64,000 bases of DNA from Trichoplax adhaerens (taxonomy: Eukaryota > Placozoa > Uniplacotomia > Trichoplacea > Trichoplacidae), in contig NW_002060945.1 of the NCBI RefSeq assembly GCF_000150275.1, forward strand, positions 135,872 through 199,871, given 5' to 3'. The number at the start of each line of letters is the position of its first letter. The stretch's first letter is position 1. The translations under genes and the position numbers were made by a program. Below, piece by piece: positions 15,103 to 26,071 of this stretch. A model generated the notes under the pieces. The model did no database searches. It saw only the letters and a program-made list of their open reading frames with translations, and was not told where the DNA came from.

Positions 15103-15270
15103 ATGGAAGTGCCAACAAGAGTCGTTGCATTGCGATTTTATAGGTCTTTGCTTCGTAGTGGAGCTAAATTACGTTATACGGATAGAGATTTCTATCGAAG
15201 ATTAATTCGAACAGAATTCGAAAAAAATCGAAACCTTACTAATCCTAAAGATATCAAATTTCAAATAAAA
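15103..15270 (+). CDS. LYR-motif protein like the MIEF1 microprotein (AltMIEF1), first exon; 3' exon not found
   Basis: The exon encodes a 56-residue segment starting MEVPTRVVALRFYRSLLR. It has the L-Y/F-R motif (RFYRSLLRSG) and the block KLRYTDRDFYRRLIRTEFEKN, which is nearly diagnostic for the small mitochondrial LYR protein encoded upstream of MIEF1 in vertebrates. That protein binds the acyl carrier protein and is linked to mitochondrial ribosome assembly. I start at the ATG at 15103 because the in-frame TTG at 15085 is not a plausible start. The exon ends AAATAAAA|GTATGC, a good donor in phase 0. The C-terminal piece (about 15-20 residues in the family) must be in a downstream exon. Candidate acceptors near 15715 and 15904 give short tails that I could not match convincingly, so the gene is reported as partial. 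Confidence 0.85.
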
Positions 15271-18190
15271 GTATGCCATTACCAATAGTTCGGCTTACTA
15301 ATGTCCAGTATCTTTGCAATTTTATTTCAACACGTTGACAACCTGTGCAATAGCATTATTACCACTGTATAGTTTACGCGTATGCTATTTCAGTTCGTGT
15401 TGTATGATAGGACAAGGCCCCTATGTGAATCAATCAATTCGACCTGAAATAGTGTACTTATGCTATACTTTATTAATATTCAGTGGTTCCACCAAGTCCT
15501 AACGTAGGTATAATAATAGATAAGTTGCAAAATTTTACTAAACCTTATACAGAATACCCTATAGGATCACGCTAGGATACATGTCTAAAGGGTTGTTATA
15601 ATATAATGCATCACTTCGCTATGTCAATTTACTATTGCCTTTCGAACGCTACATCTTTCCATTATGAAATGGATCCTGTGAGCGAATAGTAAGCATATTT
15701 TCAAAAGGAATGGTCGTCCGGTTTACAAAGCTTTAAAACTCATAGTATGGAAGTGAAATTAAATACGATATTTTCTCTTGAATTCCTATTTGAGATTGCA
15801 AACATACCAAATTATTACCCACTTAAACAGTCAAAATTTGTGATTCTTATGAAGTTAATTACGTAATTATCTAAACTGTTCACTTAAACTGTATTAACTC
15901 TAGGAGCAAATGCCCTTTAGGGTACTGTAAGCATAATGCACAGCACAACAAAAGTATTATAAAGATATTGTACTGTATGGTTAATTTTATTAACGTTGTC
16001 CTGATATTAAAACCCTTGCGACCATAAGTAAATACTATTGGTTCTACCTCAATGCAATAATATCTTTCACTATTGTAAATCTTAATATTAAAGCAACTTT
16101 TCTACAGCGCTTTACCTCATAAACTAACTTTTCGAATATTTATTATCCCAGAAAGCAAAGTTCCTATGTAATAGAAACTTGAATGGCCTGATATAGAGAT
16201 TTTACTAGTTGATAATTCAAGCAGGTAATGATTAACTAAATCTTTATTTCTAAAGTTTCATAGCTTGAACTCATTAAACGCTAAACTTAACTTAGGCAGA
16301 GTAATATTTGTAATCTGAATTAGTACGGTATATATAGATTAAGTTTTTAATGGCATATGAATCACCTACTTAACTACTTATGTTTTCATAGATTTATGCA
16401 TTAAAACATTACACCTAAAAGATGAAACCGAACATTAATGGCAAGATATCAATACATAGTTAAATTTACCAATGGTGTATTTACTGGCGGAGTTCTTATG
16501 GTTTTCCTGTATTGACACATGCCTAGGACAGTAACTAAACCGACAATAAAATCTATCACAGGTCGCCAATACTATACTTGCGATAGAATAACATAAAATA
16601 AGTTATAACTATATACTGCATATACAGTGCAAATTCCTGGATTAGTAATTATAATTTCATTACTGTTATATACTTATTATTGACATGCATTGCAATTGCT
16701 TTATAATCAAATTATTTTGTATGAAATGATAAAAGGCATATAAGACTAGAACGATATACTCGTACGTATGTGGTGTATACGAGTATACCTGACCAATGTC
16801 ATCGTAGTGTGCTAGGCTTGTATTATAGTAATATAGTTTGTATACATGTCCATCATTATTGGTTGCCATGATCTATGCAATGCTAGAATCGGGCAGAAGT
16901 ACTTTACAATGCATTACATTATATTAATATACGCGTATGTTATAAATATATCTGTAAGTATGTAAGCGTTGCACAGAATACTGCCCTCCACATCAATAAG
17001 AATAGCGCTTTTGATATGGATCTCACATTGACACTCAGTGAATATAACAATTATAAGAAATCGTAAAATTGAAACTAAGTCACTAAAATTAATACCAAGT
17101 AGTATCTCAATACAATCTTGCTGTAGAACAGTTCTTGGAATCTGCAACAAACTACAGTATTTATATTGCAGTCTTATAGCAAATGCCTTTTATAAGACAT
17201 AATTATGCGATGCAAAATAAATAATCTCATTTTATACCTCGCTTAAAGGAATCAATCAATTCTTGCACTCTAAATGATAACGACAGTATCTACCCTAACC
17301 CTAACATTGTGCACTACCTGAAAACTATTATAATTCAACTAAACTGCATGTGAGTTTCATCTAATACCTAGAATTAGCTGTTCTGCAATAGCTAGAACGA
17401 TCGATCGATCTGATGGTTGTAACTTTAGGCAGTCATCACTGATTTGAAACTCGCTCTGTGTAAGATATCCGAACTATTGTAATAACAGCCAAAAACCGAA
17501 CCTCTGACACTCCTACCAAAGACTACAAATAAAGTAAGGGGAATTTCATAGCACAACTATGAAAACACTTTATAAAGTACTTGATGGTTCACCTTTTAAA
17601 AGTGAGATTTTATCTATTATGCTGATTATGTCCTTCCTACTGTAAAACGTTTACTGTATGCAAATAGAATAGGAGCAGGTTTCTAGCGCCGATTTTAGTA
17701 ACATCGCCAATAGTCTTACACTATTTGTGTACGTTACTCAATGAGTTTAGGCTTAGTACTTTTCTCTATCAGTTGTACTGTACAACAGTAATTCAATAAA
17801 AACACTACCTTTTCGTAGAGTTGGAATTTATATATAAAATTTTATAAACTTCTTAATATGCTTATTAGCACCGAGTAATATTTGCTGAAGCAAAATACTG
17901 CGGCATTTTTCATGTATTTGAATAAACCATCTACCTACGCTAATTGCAAATATGACAATAGCAAGCCATAAAAAATTGCAAAAGTGTACTGGAGCTTTGA
18001 CCAGTATCTATACTCCAGTTACGTCATAATGGCACGTATTATAATCATCTAATATAGCACAAATATGTAATACCTCAGACAGTTAAAAATGTAGCTTATG
18101 AAGTGGTAATGGAATAGAAATATAAATAACGAGATAATGATAAAGTTAAGCATTGCACTGCATCATAAGTAATCTTCCGGAATGACAACA
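15271..18190. other. Interval downstream of the LYR gene
   Basis: It should contain the final exon of the LYR-motif gene in its left part and the 3' UTR of SLC25A1 at its right end. I see no other coding signature. A two-copy CCCTAA stretch near 17292 is too short to call telomeric. Confidence 0.45.
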
Positions 18191-20204
18191 TTAGTCTGTT
18201 TTCCATGCATAGTCAAGAAATTGCATAATTTTCTCATATAATGTAAAGACAATAGCAACATCCAGGCAAACACGTCCAAGGCGAGGAGTTGTACCTTTAT
18301 AGAATCTATCGAAATTGCGGATACAAACGGTTAGTTAGTACAGCAACTTAATCATCCTCATGTTATCACTATAGATGAGAAAGAGTAACTTACGCGAAGA
18401 AACCTTCATTTCTTGCAATCTTTTGGACACAGTCGACAAATCCCTTATATTTGTGAGCATCGAGACCCTGAATTTTAAAAAGAAGACGTAAGAATTTGTA
18501 TTATAAATAGTGGTTTAGCACAATACGTATATAGTACCTGCATTCTAGTTTTTACGACATCAAGCGGGGTATTTCCAAAGACACTAGCAGCACCAGCGAT
18601 AAATCCACTAGTAAACGTTTGCCAAATCTTAGCTTTTTCTTTGGAATCTCCCTGTAAGTACGACTTGATCCGGTTATAAACGAAAAAGCGTATCATTTGG
18701 TTGGAACCCTGCTTCAATATTGTCGCAGTTAAGCCTTGATATGTTCCTCGAAATCCTGTGTTTATCAATTAAAAGTATATAATTAATGACTCAAGACTTA
18801 TGAAACTGTTTAAATATATGAGATATGAACTACGATTGAAGTTTATAATATAAATTTTTGACGCGAGTGTCATTTTAAGCAAGACATATTATGGTGATAA
18901 TAGGCATTAGGTACATGTAGGTAATCAAGGGTTTACCTTCCTCTCTTACAATAGTTCTAACACCATGAAAGAACCCTTTATACTTTGGATTTGGTTGAGT
19001 TTGATCGTGAATAAACTTAACTTTTACAGTCTCCATAGGACAAACAATTAATATTGCTTCACCAACACCTGCACCTAAACCACATAACAGCGTTCTACCG
19101 CCACTTAGATTACCCTTTTCATCGACTAGGCGATTTCTCAAAAATTCATACACGGAAAACCTGTATGGAAAATGAGGTACTATAAACGTACATATACAAG
19201 TAGTACCGATTATAGAATCGGTAAGCAGAAATAAACCTTAACAATGCTACTTTCAATTATCATGCACTCCTCATTTACCTCACAGATGCCTTGGGTATAG
19301 AACCATATAATAAAGAGCTTAATCCTCGATATAAGCCTAGGAAACCATGATTCTTGACAGTTACTTTAACACAATCTATAGGTCCTTTATACTGCGGTTT
19401 CGCTGAACGCTCATCTAATTGTAACTGTGTCTTGACGTATTCTGTAGGAAATGTTATACATATCTCCAGACCACCAGCAATTCCACCTGCATATTAATAA
19501 TACAGAATATACATCGATTAGAAACTTTGCAATTCCGTACCACGCACATAACCATAGCACCATGATTCAATTTTTCTTGATTGCATATCGTATCACATCT
19601 GTAGCCAATACTAGCCAACGTCACTACTAAGTACACTAAACGGAGGAATTAACTAGTTTATCCAATGGAATGTACAGTGTAATATTGTACTGGATTATCG
19701 TTTCAATTCGGTAGTTTATCCTAATGCCCGTAGGTAATTTTCGAATCGATCGGAGTAGAGACCCCGAGAATCTGATATACTCTCTAGATCGGAGGCGTAA
19801 CGTAATCTTGTAAGGTGTACAGTACAGTACATGTACACTATCCGGCACTGAAGGTACATACAGTACATTACAGTACTGCACAGTACAACGTTTAACTATG
19901 AAAAGTAAATTCACGCCAACAAGTATCAAGCTAATCATAACATTTCAATAACATCATCATGGCGCATTCACCATTACACGGAAGAATTATAGGATCATCA
20001 ATATGATAGCATCATTGGAAATGGACAAGTTGACTAACCTGCCAAGATTGCTTTTACAGGATGCTTTTTCTTGCCTCCAGCGGGAGCAGCCGCTGCTACT
20101 ATATTGCGGCCTAAAAATGGATGAATCTTGTTCTTTGGTGGATTATTAATCAAGTTTTTTTCATTTATTCCAGGTGTGGAAGCCTTGGTCATTAACAGCT
20201 CCAT
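18191..20204 (-). CDS. SLC25A1: Mitochondrial citrate (tricarboxylate) carrier, SLC25A1 type, six exons
   Basis: This inner-membrane carrier exports mitochondrial citrate in exchange for malate, feeding cytosolic acetyl-CoA for lipid synthesis. I resolved all six exons: 20039-20204, 19279-19486, 18937-19160, 18538-18755, 18394-18467 and 18191-18305. The phases sum to 1005 nt, 334 residues plus stop. Three solute-carrier repeats are visible. Signature segments are [14 protein letters not shown] (repeat 1), [14 protein letters not shown] (repeat 2) and [11 protein letters not shown] (repeat 3), each with the Px[DE]xx[KR] motif. [11 protein letters not shown] precedes helix 1, and [14 protein letters not shown] is diagnostic for the citrate branch. 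The N-terminus before helix 1 is somewhat longer than in human (311 residues in total). Intron 1 contains a GTAC pentamer cluster. Confidence 0.97.
19815..19890. repeat. GTAC pentamer cluster within SLC25A1 intron 1
   Basis: Short runs of GTACAGTACAGTACATGTAC and ACAGTACTGCACAGTAC lie inside the first intron of the citrate carrier, about 150 bp downstream of exon 1 in the direction of transcription. They belong to the same repeat family as the intergenic arrays. Confidence 0.75.
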
Positions 20205-20394
20205 ATTACACTACAACCTTGCCGTAATATGTAATGTTCTATTAAAAAAAATTGAAAAGCCTGGCGTTAAACCAAACTAAACCGAAGAGGTTAATAAATG
20301 ATTAAGCGCCGAGGCCAAAGGTTTCATAGAAAACTTTGAAATCCCCAAATTCGGTCTTTAATACCCGTGCTGCTATCAGAGCCTACGGTGGCTG

Positions 20395-20845
20395 CTTCTA
20401 CAGTACAGTACAGACAATTACAATACAATCTGTACGCTCCTTCCTGGCAACTCCCACGTTGATGAACCAAAGCAAACCACGCTGCCCTTTATTACAGTAC
20501 TCGGTGTCACTGGCATGGTCGCTCTCTTTTACTACCCGACGGTTATACAGTGTACTGTACTGTAGTACTGTAAGAGCCAGTCATACCACATTACAGTACA
20601 GTACATCACTGGATTGACGTGTACACTGTGTAGTTAAGGTCACAGGCAGCTACGCCTGCTCAGTGTTCACAGTTTGGTTTCAAGTCCTGCGCAGACAGAG
20701 CCAGAGGTAACATGTAGCTTAACCCCGAGTAACCCCGAGTTACAGTACAGTACTGCAGCGCTTTAGAATTTTGCTTAACCACCATACTGTAGACGAATTG
20801 GATTAACCCCAAGTAACCCCGAGTTAGAGTACTGTAGAGTACTAT
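20395..20845. repeat. GTAC clusters and a CCCGAGTAA-type repeat upstream of SLC25A1
   Basis: Clusters lie at about 20398-20415, 20545-20608 and 20740-20756. Next to them, GTAACCCCGAGT-like units occur several times at 20725-20742 and 20805-20825. They start about 200 bp upstream of the SLC25A1 ATG (20204, minus strand). The rest of 20205-20395 should be promoter and 5' UTR. Confidence 0.75.
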
Positions 20846-23414
20846 AGAATACATAAAAGAAAGAAACCACAGTAGAAAATTAAATTAATTAGATTAAAAT
20901 TGTCGTGGATCAAAGATATAATCCATCAACACTAAAAATAGCTTCAATTTAGCGCTAACTCTGAATGAAATACTATACTATAAATATTGTATAGGGTTAC
21001 GCTTGATGATTTTCTTTTATTTTCTACCTATTGAATCTGACCATCGAGGTAGAAAGACTTTATTTTTCACCTTTAATATTATTACCAGTTCAATCTGGTT
21101 CAATGAACTTATTGTGTACAATTGCAAATTACTGTACTGTACAGTATAATTAATTAATTAATTACAGTGTACACTGCGTTACAAATTGGCTTACCAGGAA
21201 GAGTTGGTGTGCATGTTTTAGGGTTAACCATGGACGTACGTACGGTACAGTAGTTACTCATAAACAGTATTATACTGTACGAGTATGTTAATATGTTCTA
21301 CTGCTTCTTATATTTTCCAATTGTCAATAAAACAGATAGACTTGTCGCAATTGGTTTAAAAAAGCTTACAATGCAAAACAATGTCCATTGTAGAGTATAA
21401 TAGCATTTAGCATTTACTGTACTGTATTCTTTCAGTACACTACAGCACAGTACACAATCAGAATCAGAATCTCTGATCACATGATGCAATAGAAAGCTTC
21501 TCCTTCTCCTGCTCCCGTGACGCGAATAAAAAGCGAAAAATTGCATGATAGTCACGAGTCTCATTATTTAGCTCATCAGACACAGTACAGTAACTGTACC
21601 CGTACTGTGCTGTACAGTACTGTACTGTACTGTACAGTGCTCTTCTAGGTACTGTAAAAGTGTACTGTACACTACTGTAGGGAACTGCACGGTCTGTACT
21701 GTACAGTACAGTACTCACTCTACAGTACAGTACTTCAATACGGTGCGTTGATTGCATGATATTTAAATACGGTTAAACAAATAACGCCGAGAAGTCTTTT
21801 ATGTCTATAGTGTCTGAAGAATTTATCATTTTGGATTAAGTTAAAGCAAGTATTTCTTGTCGAGCCAACTTAGCTGAAAGAAAGCTTGAAGCCTAGAAAA
21901 ATTTGTAAGTTTAAAAAAATTAGACAGCTATAATATTATAATCCATCAATGCTTTAGGAGAGTGAAAGTTTTATCATTGTACTGTGCTCAGTGCTAACGC
22001 TCAAATATTAGCAATCTTGATATCTTTTTTTGTAAAGTTTTTGCAAAGCATCAGTGCAGTGCTGTCAGGGTTGAGTGCAATGATATTGAAAATGTCTGTT
22101 AATTCCTGGATAGAAAGAGAAATGGGATCATAGCTAGGTCTAGGACTATCGAATTACGAATATTGTTGCTCATAAGCTAGCAATTAGGAAATGAAAATAG
22201 TCGTCATTATGAACCGTTTGATGTGAGCATCGAAGCAGAGCTGCTTCGATATTTTCCTTTTACTGTATACAAAAAGCAAAATGAATTGAGTAGTCATCGA
22301 ATATACCAACTTTAGCAATAATCATAGCCTGTTCTAACATACTGTACTGACGTTAGAAGTAATAAATTAACTTGTAACTACACCAACTGCTGATTGGAGA
22401 TGGAGCACTCGATCGCATTCATCACCTTTCCGATCAAACCTTGTCAGTAAGTCATAAAGACATGATCCTTCGATGAACTAGTACTGTACAGTGTACAGTA
22501 CACAACAGCAAGGAAACATACTCAAAACAGACTCTACACACTGGTGTACTACTGTACAGTATTGTACTTTCTATCAGCATTTACGGTACTGTAACACGTA
22601 GAGTTTTTTCTTAACTCTATGACTGCACTGTACACTCAGTACAGTATGATGTCATCTTAACTGTACGGTGTGTGAATCACGCGAAGCGACTGAATCGAAC
22701 CAAACGTTCTTAGTACGCTACGTTACCATAGAGCCGAGCTTCTGACAAGAATGTGATGCTAGTAAATTAATTAATAGGATATAGAAAGATTTGACCGTAC
22801 AGTATATGGAATCTTTTGACGATACTAATACTTGCAAACTACTGGAATAGTGAAGCAATTGATTACCTTAAAAAGTAAAATAAAATGAAACTAAACTTAC
22901 TTACTTGTCTTCACCATGTGTAAAATCAGCACAGTACCATTGACTGAATATCAATATCTATAACGAGAATCCTAGTACAGCCATTTAGCGTTAGCGTACG
23001 GCCTTTGTCATAATTTACAAGTATGTACGTATTGTACTTGGTATGATTTATGATCACTAAAATTAAACCTAACCGTATCGATTTAAACATTAAAGCGGCA
23101 ATCTTCTACAATACATTTCTTAATATACGTATTGAGTAGTGATTGATTGTACCGGCACTGTTGGTTGCACAGTTTCATAAGAATACTTAAATTGATCGAT
23201 GAAATTAAATTAATAATTCATTACATGTTATTATAATCAATATTACTACGGAGAACAGTTCACTTTTTGCCTATTAGATGACAATGCTTCTACTCTGATC
23301 ATTGTATTTCACTCTGCTAAACTATGAATCTGAATCCCATGCAGTATGTGTGTAATACTATAATAGTTCGCAGATTTAAAAGTGTTTTCCTTACTCTTTC
23401 CTTTTATCAGGATA
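20846..23414. repeat. Repeat-rich interval with further GTAC clusters before the granulin gene
   Basis: No coding exon is recognisable. Pentamer clusters occur at about 21130-21175, 21410-21455, 21580-21740 (the densest, with many alternating GTACTGTAC and GTACAGTAC words) and 22480-22660. The right end holds the granulin 5' UTR. TTACTCTTTCCTTTTATCAG, ending at 23410 just before GATAATG, looks like an intron acceptor, so an upstream 5' UTR exon is likely. Confidence 0.65.
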
Positions 23415-24932
23415 ATGAAGACCATTTTAATAACATTAGCCGCTGTCTTAGTGGTTGTTAATGCTGCCGTTTGTCCAGGTGGGCAATCTGAATGTCCAGC
23501 TGGTACTACCTGCTGCAACCTAGGTAGTGGTCAGTATGGATGCTGTCCATTCCCTAACGCTACATGTTGCGCGGATCACGAACACTGCTGCCCTGGTGGA
23601 TACACATGCAATACTGGTGCTGGCACTTGCCAAGTAGGTACTACAGTAATTACTATGCGAAAGAAAATTCCAGCTACACCTGCTCCTGCCAAGAATGGAG
23701 TATGTCCTGATGGTCAGTCTGAATGCCCGACTGGAACAACCTGTTGTATATCAGCCTCTGGTGCTTACGGTTGCTGCCCATTCCCTAATGCAAGTTGCTG
23801 CTCAGATAAAGAACACTGCTGCCCAAGTGGTTATACATGTGATGTTTCAGCTGGTACATGTACAATGGGTCCCTTGCAATTACCTATGTATGCTAGATTT
23901 GATGCTAAAAAAAATAACAAAAAGGTAAAGGTTAGCCAACCAGCTAGTAATGGAGTTTGCCCAGATGGTACTTCGGAATGCCCAGTAGGTACTACATGCT
24001 GCAAGTCAGCTTCTGGTTCGTATGGTTGTTGCCCATACCCCAATGCTACTTGCTGCTCCGATATGGAACACTGCTGTCCTAGTGGCTTTACTTGTGATGT
24101 TAGCGGTGGTACCTGCCAAATGGGTACTGTAAAATTGCCTATGTTCGCTAAATTATCACCAAAAAAGGTCAAAGCTCCAGCAGCTAACGGTGTTTGCCCC
24201 GACGGTATCTCTGAATGCCCTAGCGGTACCACTTGCTGTAAATTAGTATCAGGATCATATGGATGCTGTCCTTATCCCAACGCTGTTTGCTGTTCCGATC
24301 ATGAGCATTGTTGTCCTAGTGGATACACATGCAATGTTGGTGCTGGTACGTGCCGAGCAGGTAACATCGAAGTGCCCATGTTTGCCAAATTTTCCGTCAA
24401 GAAAGTAAAAACTCCAGCATCTAATGGTGTCTGTGCTGATGGCCAATCAGAATGCCCTGCAGGCACAACATGTTGCAAATTAGCTTCCGGCAGTTACGGC
24501 TGTTGCCCATATCCAAATGCTACCTGTTGCTCCGATAACGAACATTGCTGCCCTGGCGGATATACATGTAATGTTGGTGCTGGAACTTGCTCCATGGGTA
24601 CTATCAAGCTACCAATGCTAACTAAAATTCCAGTTATGAAGCGTGCCCCAAGCCCAAAGAATGGAATGTGCCCTGGTGGTCAGTCCGAGTGTCCATCAGG
24701 AACTACATGCTGCAAACTAGGATCCGGCTCTTATGGTTGCTGCCCTTTCCCTAATGCAACTTGCTGCTCCGATATGGAACATTGTTGTCCATCAGGATTC
24801 ACTTGCAATACCGGTGCTGGTACGTGCTCGTTGGGCAAGATAGAACTACCAATGTTTGCCCGAATCTCTGCCAAGAAAGTCGAGAAGTCTAAAAAACCCA
24901 AGAAAAACTTCTTCAACATGTTTATTTTGTAA
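23415..24932 (+). CDS. Secreted protein with six tandem granulin domains (progranulin-like)
   Basis: A 505-residue secreted protein. I choose the ATG at 23415 because it begins a clean signal peptide (MKTILITLAAVLVVVNAA) and follows an acceptor-like sequence at 23410; an upstream in-frame ATG at 23382 would lie inside the probable intron. Six granulin modules follow, each with 12 cysteines in the pattern C-x5-C-x5-CC-x8-CC-x6-CC-x5-CC-x5-C-x6-C or very close to it. Each has conserved QSECPxGTTCC, YGCCPFPNA and EHCCPxGYTC blocks. Modules are joined by basic linkers of about 20-30 residues of the type PMFAKxSxKKVKxPAxNG, plausible processing sites. All six modules lie in one uninterrupted exon. 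Progranulins act as secreted growth factors and lysosomal proteins, and the single modules are released by proteolysis; that role here is inferred. The C-terminus ends in a basic tail and NMFIL. Confidence 0.96.
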   Translation: MKTILITLAAVLVVVNAAVCPGGQSECPAGTTCCNLGSGQYGCCPFPNATCCADHEHCCPGGYTCNTGAGTCQVGTTVITMRKKIPATPAPAKNGVCPDGQSECPTGTTCCISASGAYGCCPFPNASCCSDKEHCCPSGYTCDVSAGTCTMGPLQLPMYARFDAKKNNKKVKVSQPASNGVCPDGTSECPVGTTCCKSASGSYGCCPYPNATCCSDMEHCCPSGFTCDVSGGTCQMGTVKLPMFAKLSPKKVKAPAANGVCPDGISECPSGTTCCKLVSGSYGCCPYPNAVCCSDHEHCCPSGYTCNVGAGTCRAGNIEVPMFAKFSVKKVKTPASNGVCADGQSECPAGTTCCKLASGSYGCCPYPNATCCSDNEHCCPGGYTCNVGAGTCSMGTIKLPMLTKIPVMKRAPSPKNGMCPGGQSECPSGTTCCKLGSGSYGCCPFPNATCCSDMEHCCPSGFTCNTGAGTCSLGKIELPMFARISAKKVEKSKKPKKNFFNMFIL

Positions 24933-25074
24933 ATTAGATCTTAATTGTGTCATTTGTGAACTACCGGCTATTAGGCTGTAGCAAAGTAAATTCATTCCTT
25001 AAAATCTTGCAAAAGTAGTAGATATTTTGTGATTGTAATGCAAAATTCTATGCTGTAGTACTGGCTATGACTAA

Positions 25075-25080
25075 AATAAA
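25075..25080 (+). terminator. Polyadenylation signal of the granulin gene
   Basis: A canonical AATAAA lies about 145 bp after the granulin stop codon, in AT-rich 3' UTR-like sequence. This is the only convincing hexamer close to the stop on the plus strand. Confidence 0.65.
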
Positions 25081-25377
25081 GCTACCCGTATTTCTTTATT
25101 TATATATTCAGCGAGGCAATGTGTGAACTGTAACATGCAAACTCTAGAAATTTTACTTGCATGTGATGAAAAAAAGTTAATAACTATAATCTGGTGTAGT
25201 CGATAATTACTTACAACAGTAACTCTGAATTAATAGAAACTTAGCTATTCCACACAATGAACGGTGACAATAATTCGCATACATTTAAAAATTCTACTTT
25301 TAGCACTTTAGTGATTTGGTAAAGCAAAGTAGGCTAATGATTACACATACTGTATTATGCATTGTGGATAGGGCTTA

Positions 25378-25680
25378 AGATGCAACTAAACACGCACACC
25401 TCTAAAATGAAATAAAAGTGATCTAGTAATGTGCTAAAAGTGTAGTTTGAACTTAAAAGGCTATTAGTTTCGTAAGCAAAAATGTCTCCTCGTTTTAATG
25501 CGCTTTTGATATTTAAACCAAATTTGCCTGTAGAATTTCAAGATGCAACTGAAAATATATACCTATAAAATGAAATAAAGTAAAGTAATTCGAATTTGAG
25601 CTATTATCTTTGCAAAGGGAAACCTTCTCAGTTTTTAGTGCGCTTTTGACCTCGACGTCAAATTTGCTTATAATCCTGAT
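25378..25680. repeat. Imperfect two-copy direct repeat of about 160 bp
   Basis: Copy 1 begins AGATGCAACTAAA near 25378 and copy 2 begins AGATGCAACTGAA near 25541. Both continue into ATAAAATGAAATAAA-like sequence and later GCGCTTTTGA followed by AAATTTGC. The copies are clearly diverged. The repeat lies between the convergent granulin and MRPL44 genes. No coding function is seen. Confidence 0.65.
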
Positions 25681-26071
25681 AATGTCTTTACCGTAACATC
25701 GCATGAAATGTTTGTGGAAATATAAAAACATACCCATCAAACAAAACGATTAATATTTATGAAAGTTAATATCTTATAACACAAAGAATTTCATCCTAAA
25801 TTAATGATACGCTAGCTGCGCATCAGCAACACTGAGATTTTGGACTCTAGAAATTTTCTATCATTCGTTTAGTACATTAAATCGTTAAAATTACAGCTAT
25901 GTATGTGTATCCTTACGCAGTATGTTTAGCACAAGAAGCAAAGAAAAATTTTTTCGAACAAACAAATTTATTCGAGAATAGATTGGTATCCTATTATACA
26001 ATGTATCGCCGACAGGAAAAATATATATCAGCAGATTATAAACATACAGTCTTGATATATTTTATAATATT

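Noticed and set aside
17292-17310. CCCTAACCCTAAC as an interstitial telomere
   Set aside because: Only about two repeats; chance occurrence is enough.
23382-23414. Upstream in-frame ATG extending the granulin protein by 11 residues
   Set aside because: It precedes an acceptor-like TTTTATCAG at 23410 and would spoil the signal peptide; the ATG at 23415 fits better.
23831-24232. 133-codon minus-strand frame
   Set aside because: Antisense shadow of the granulin repeats; its periodicity mirrors the sense modules.
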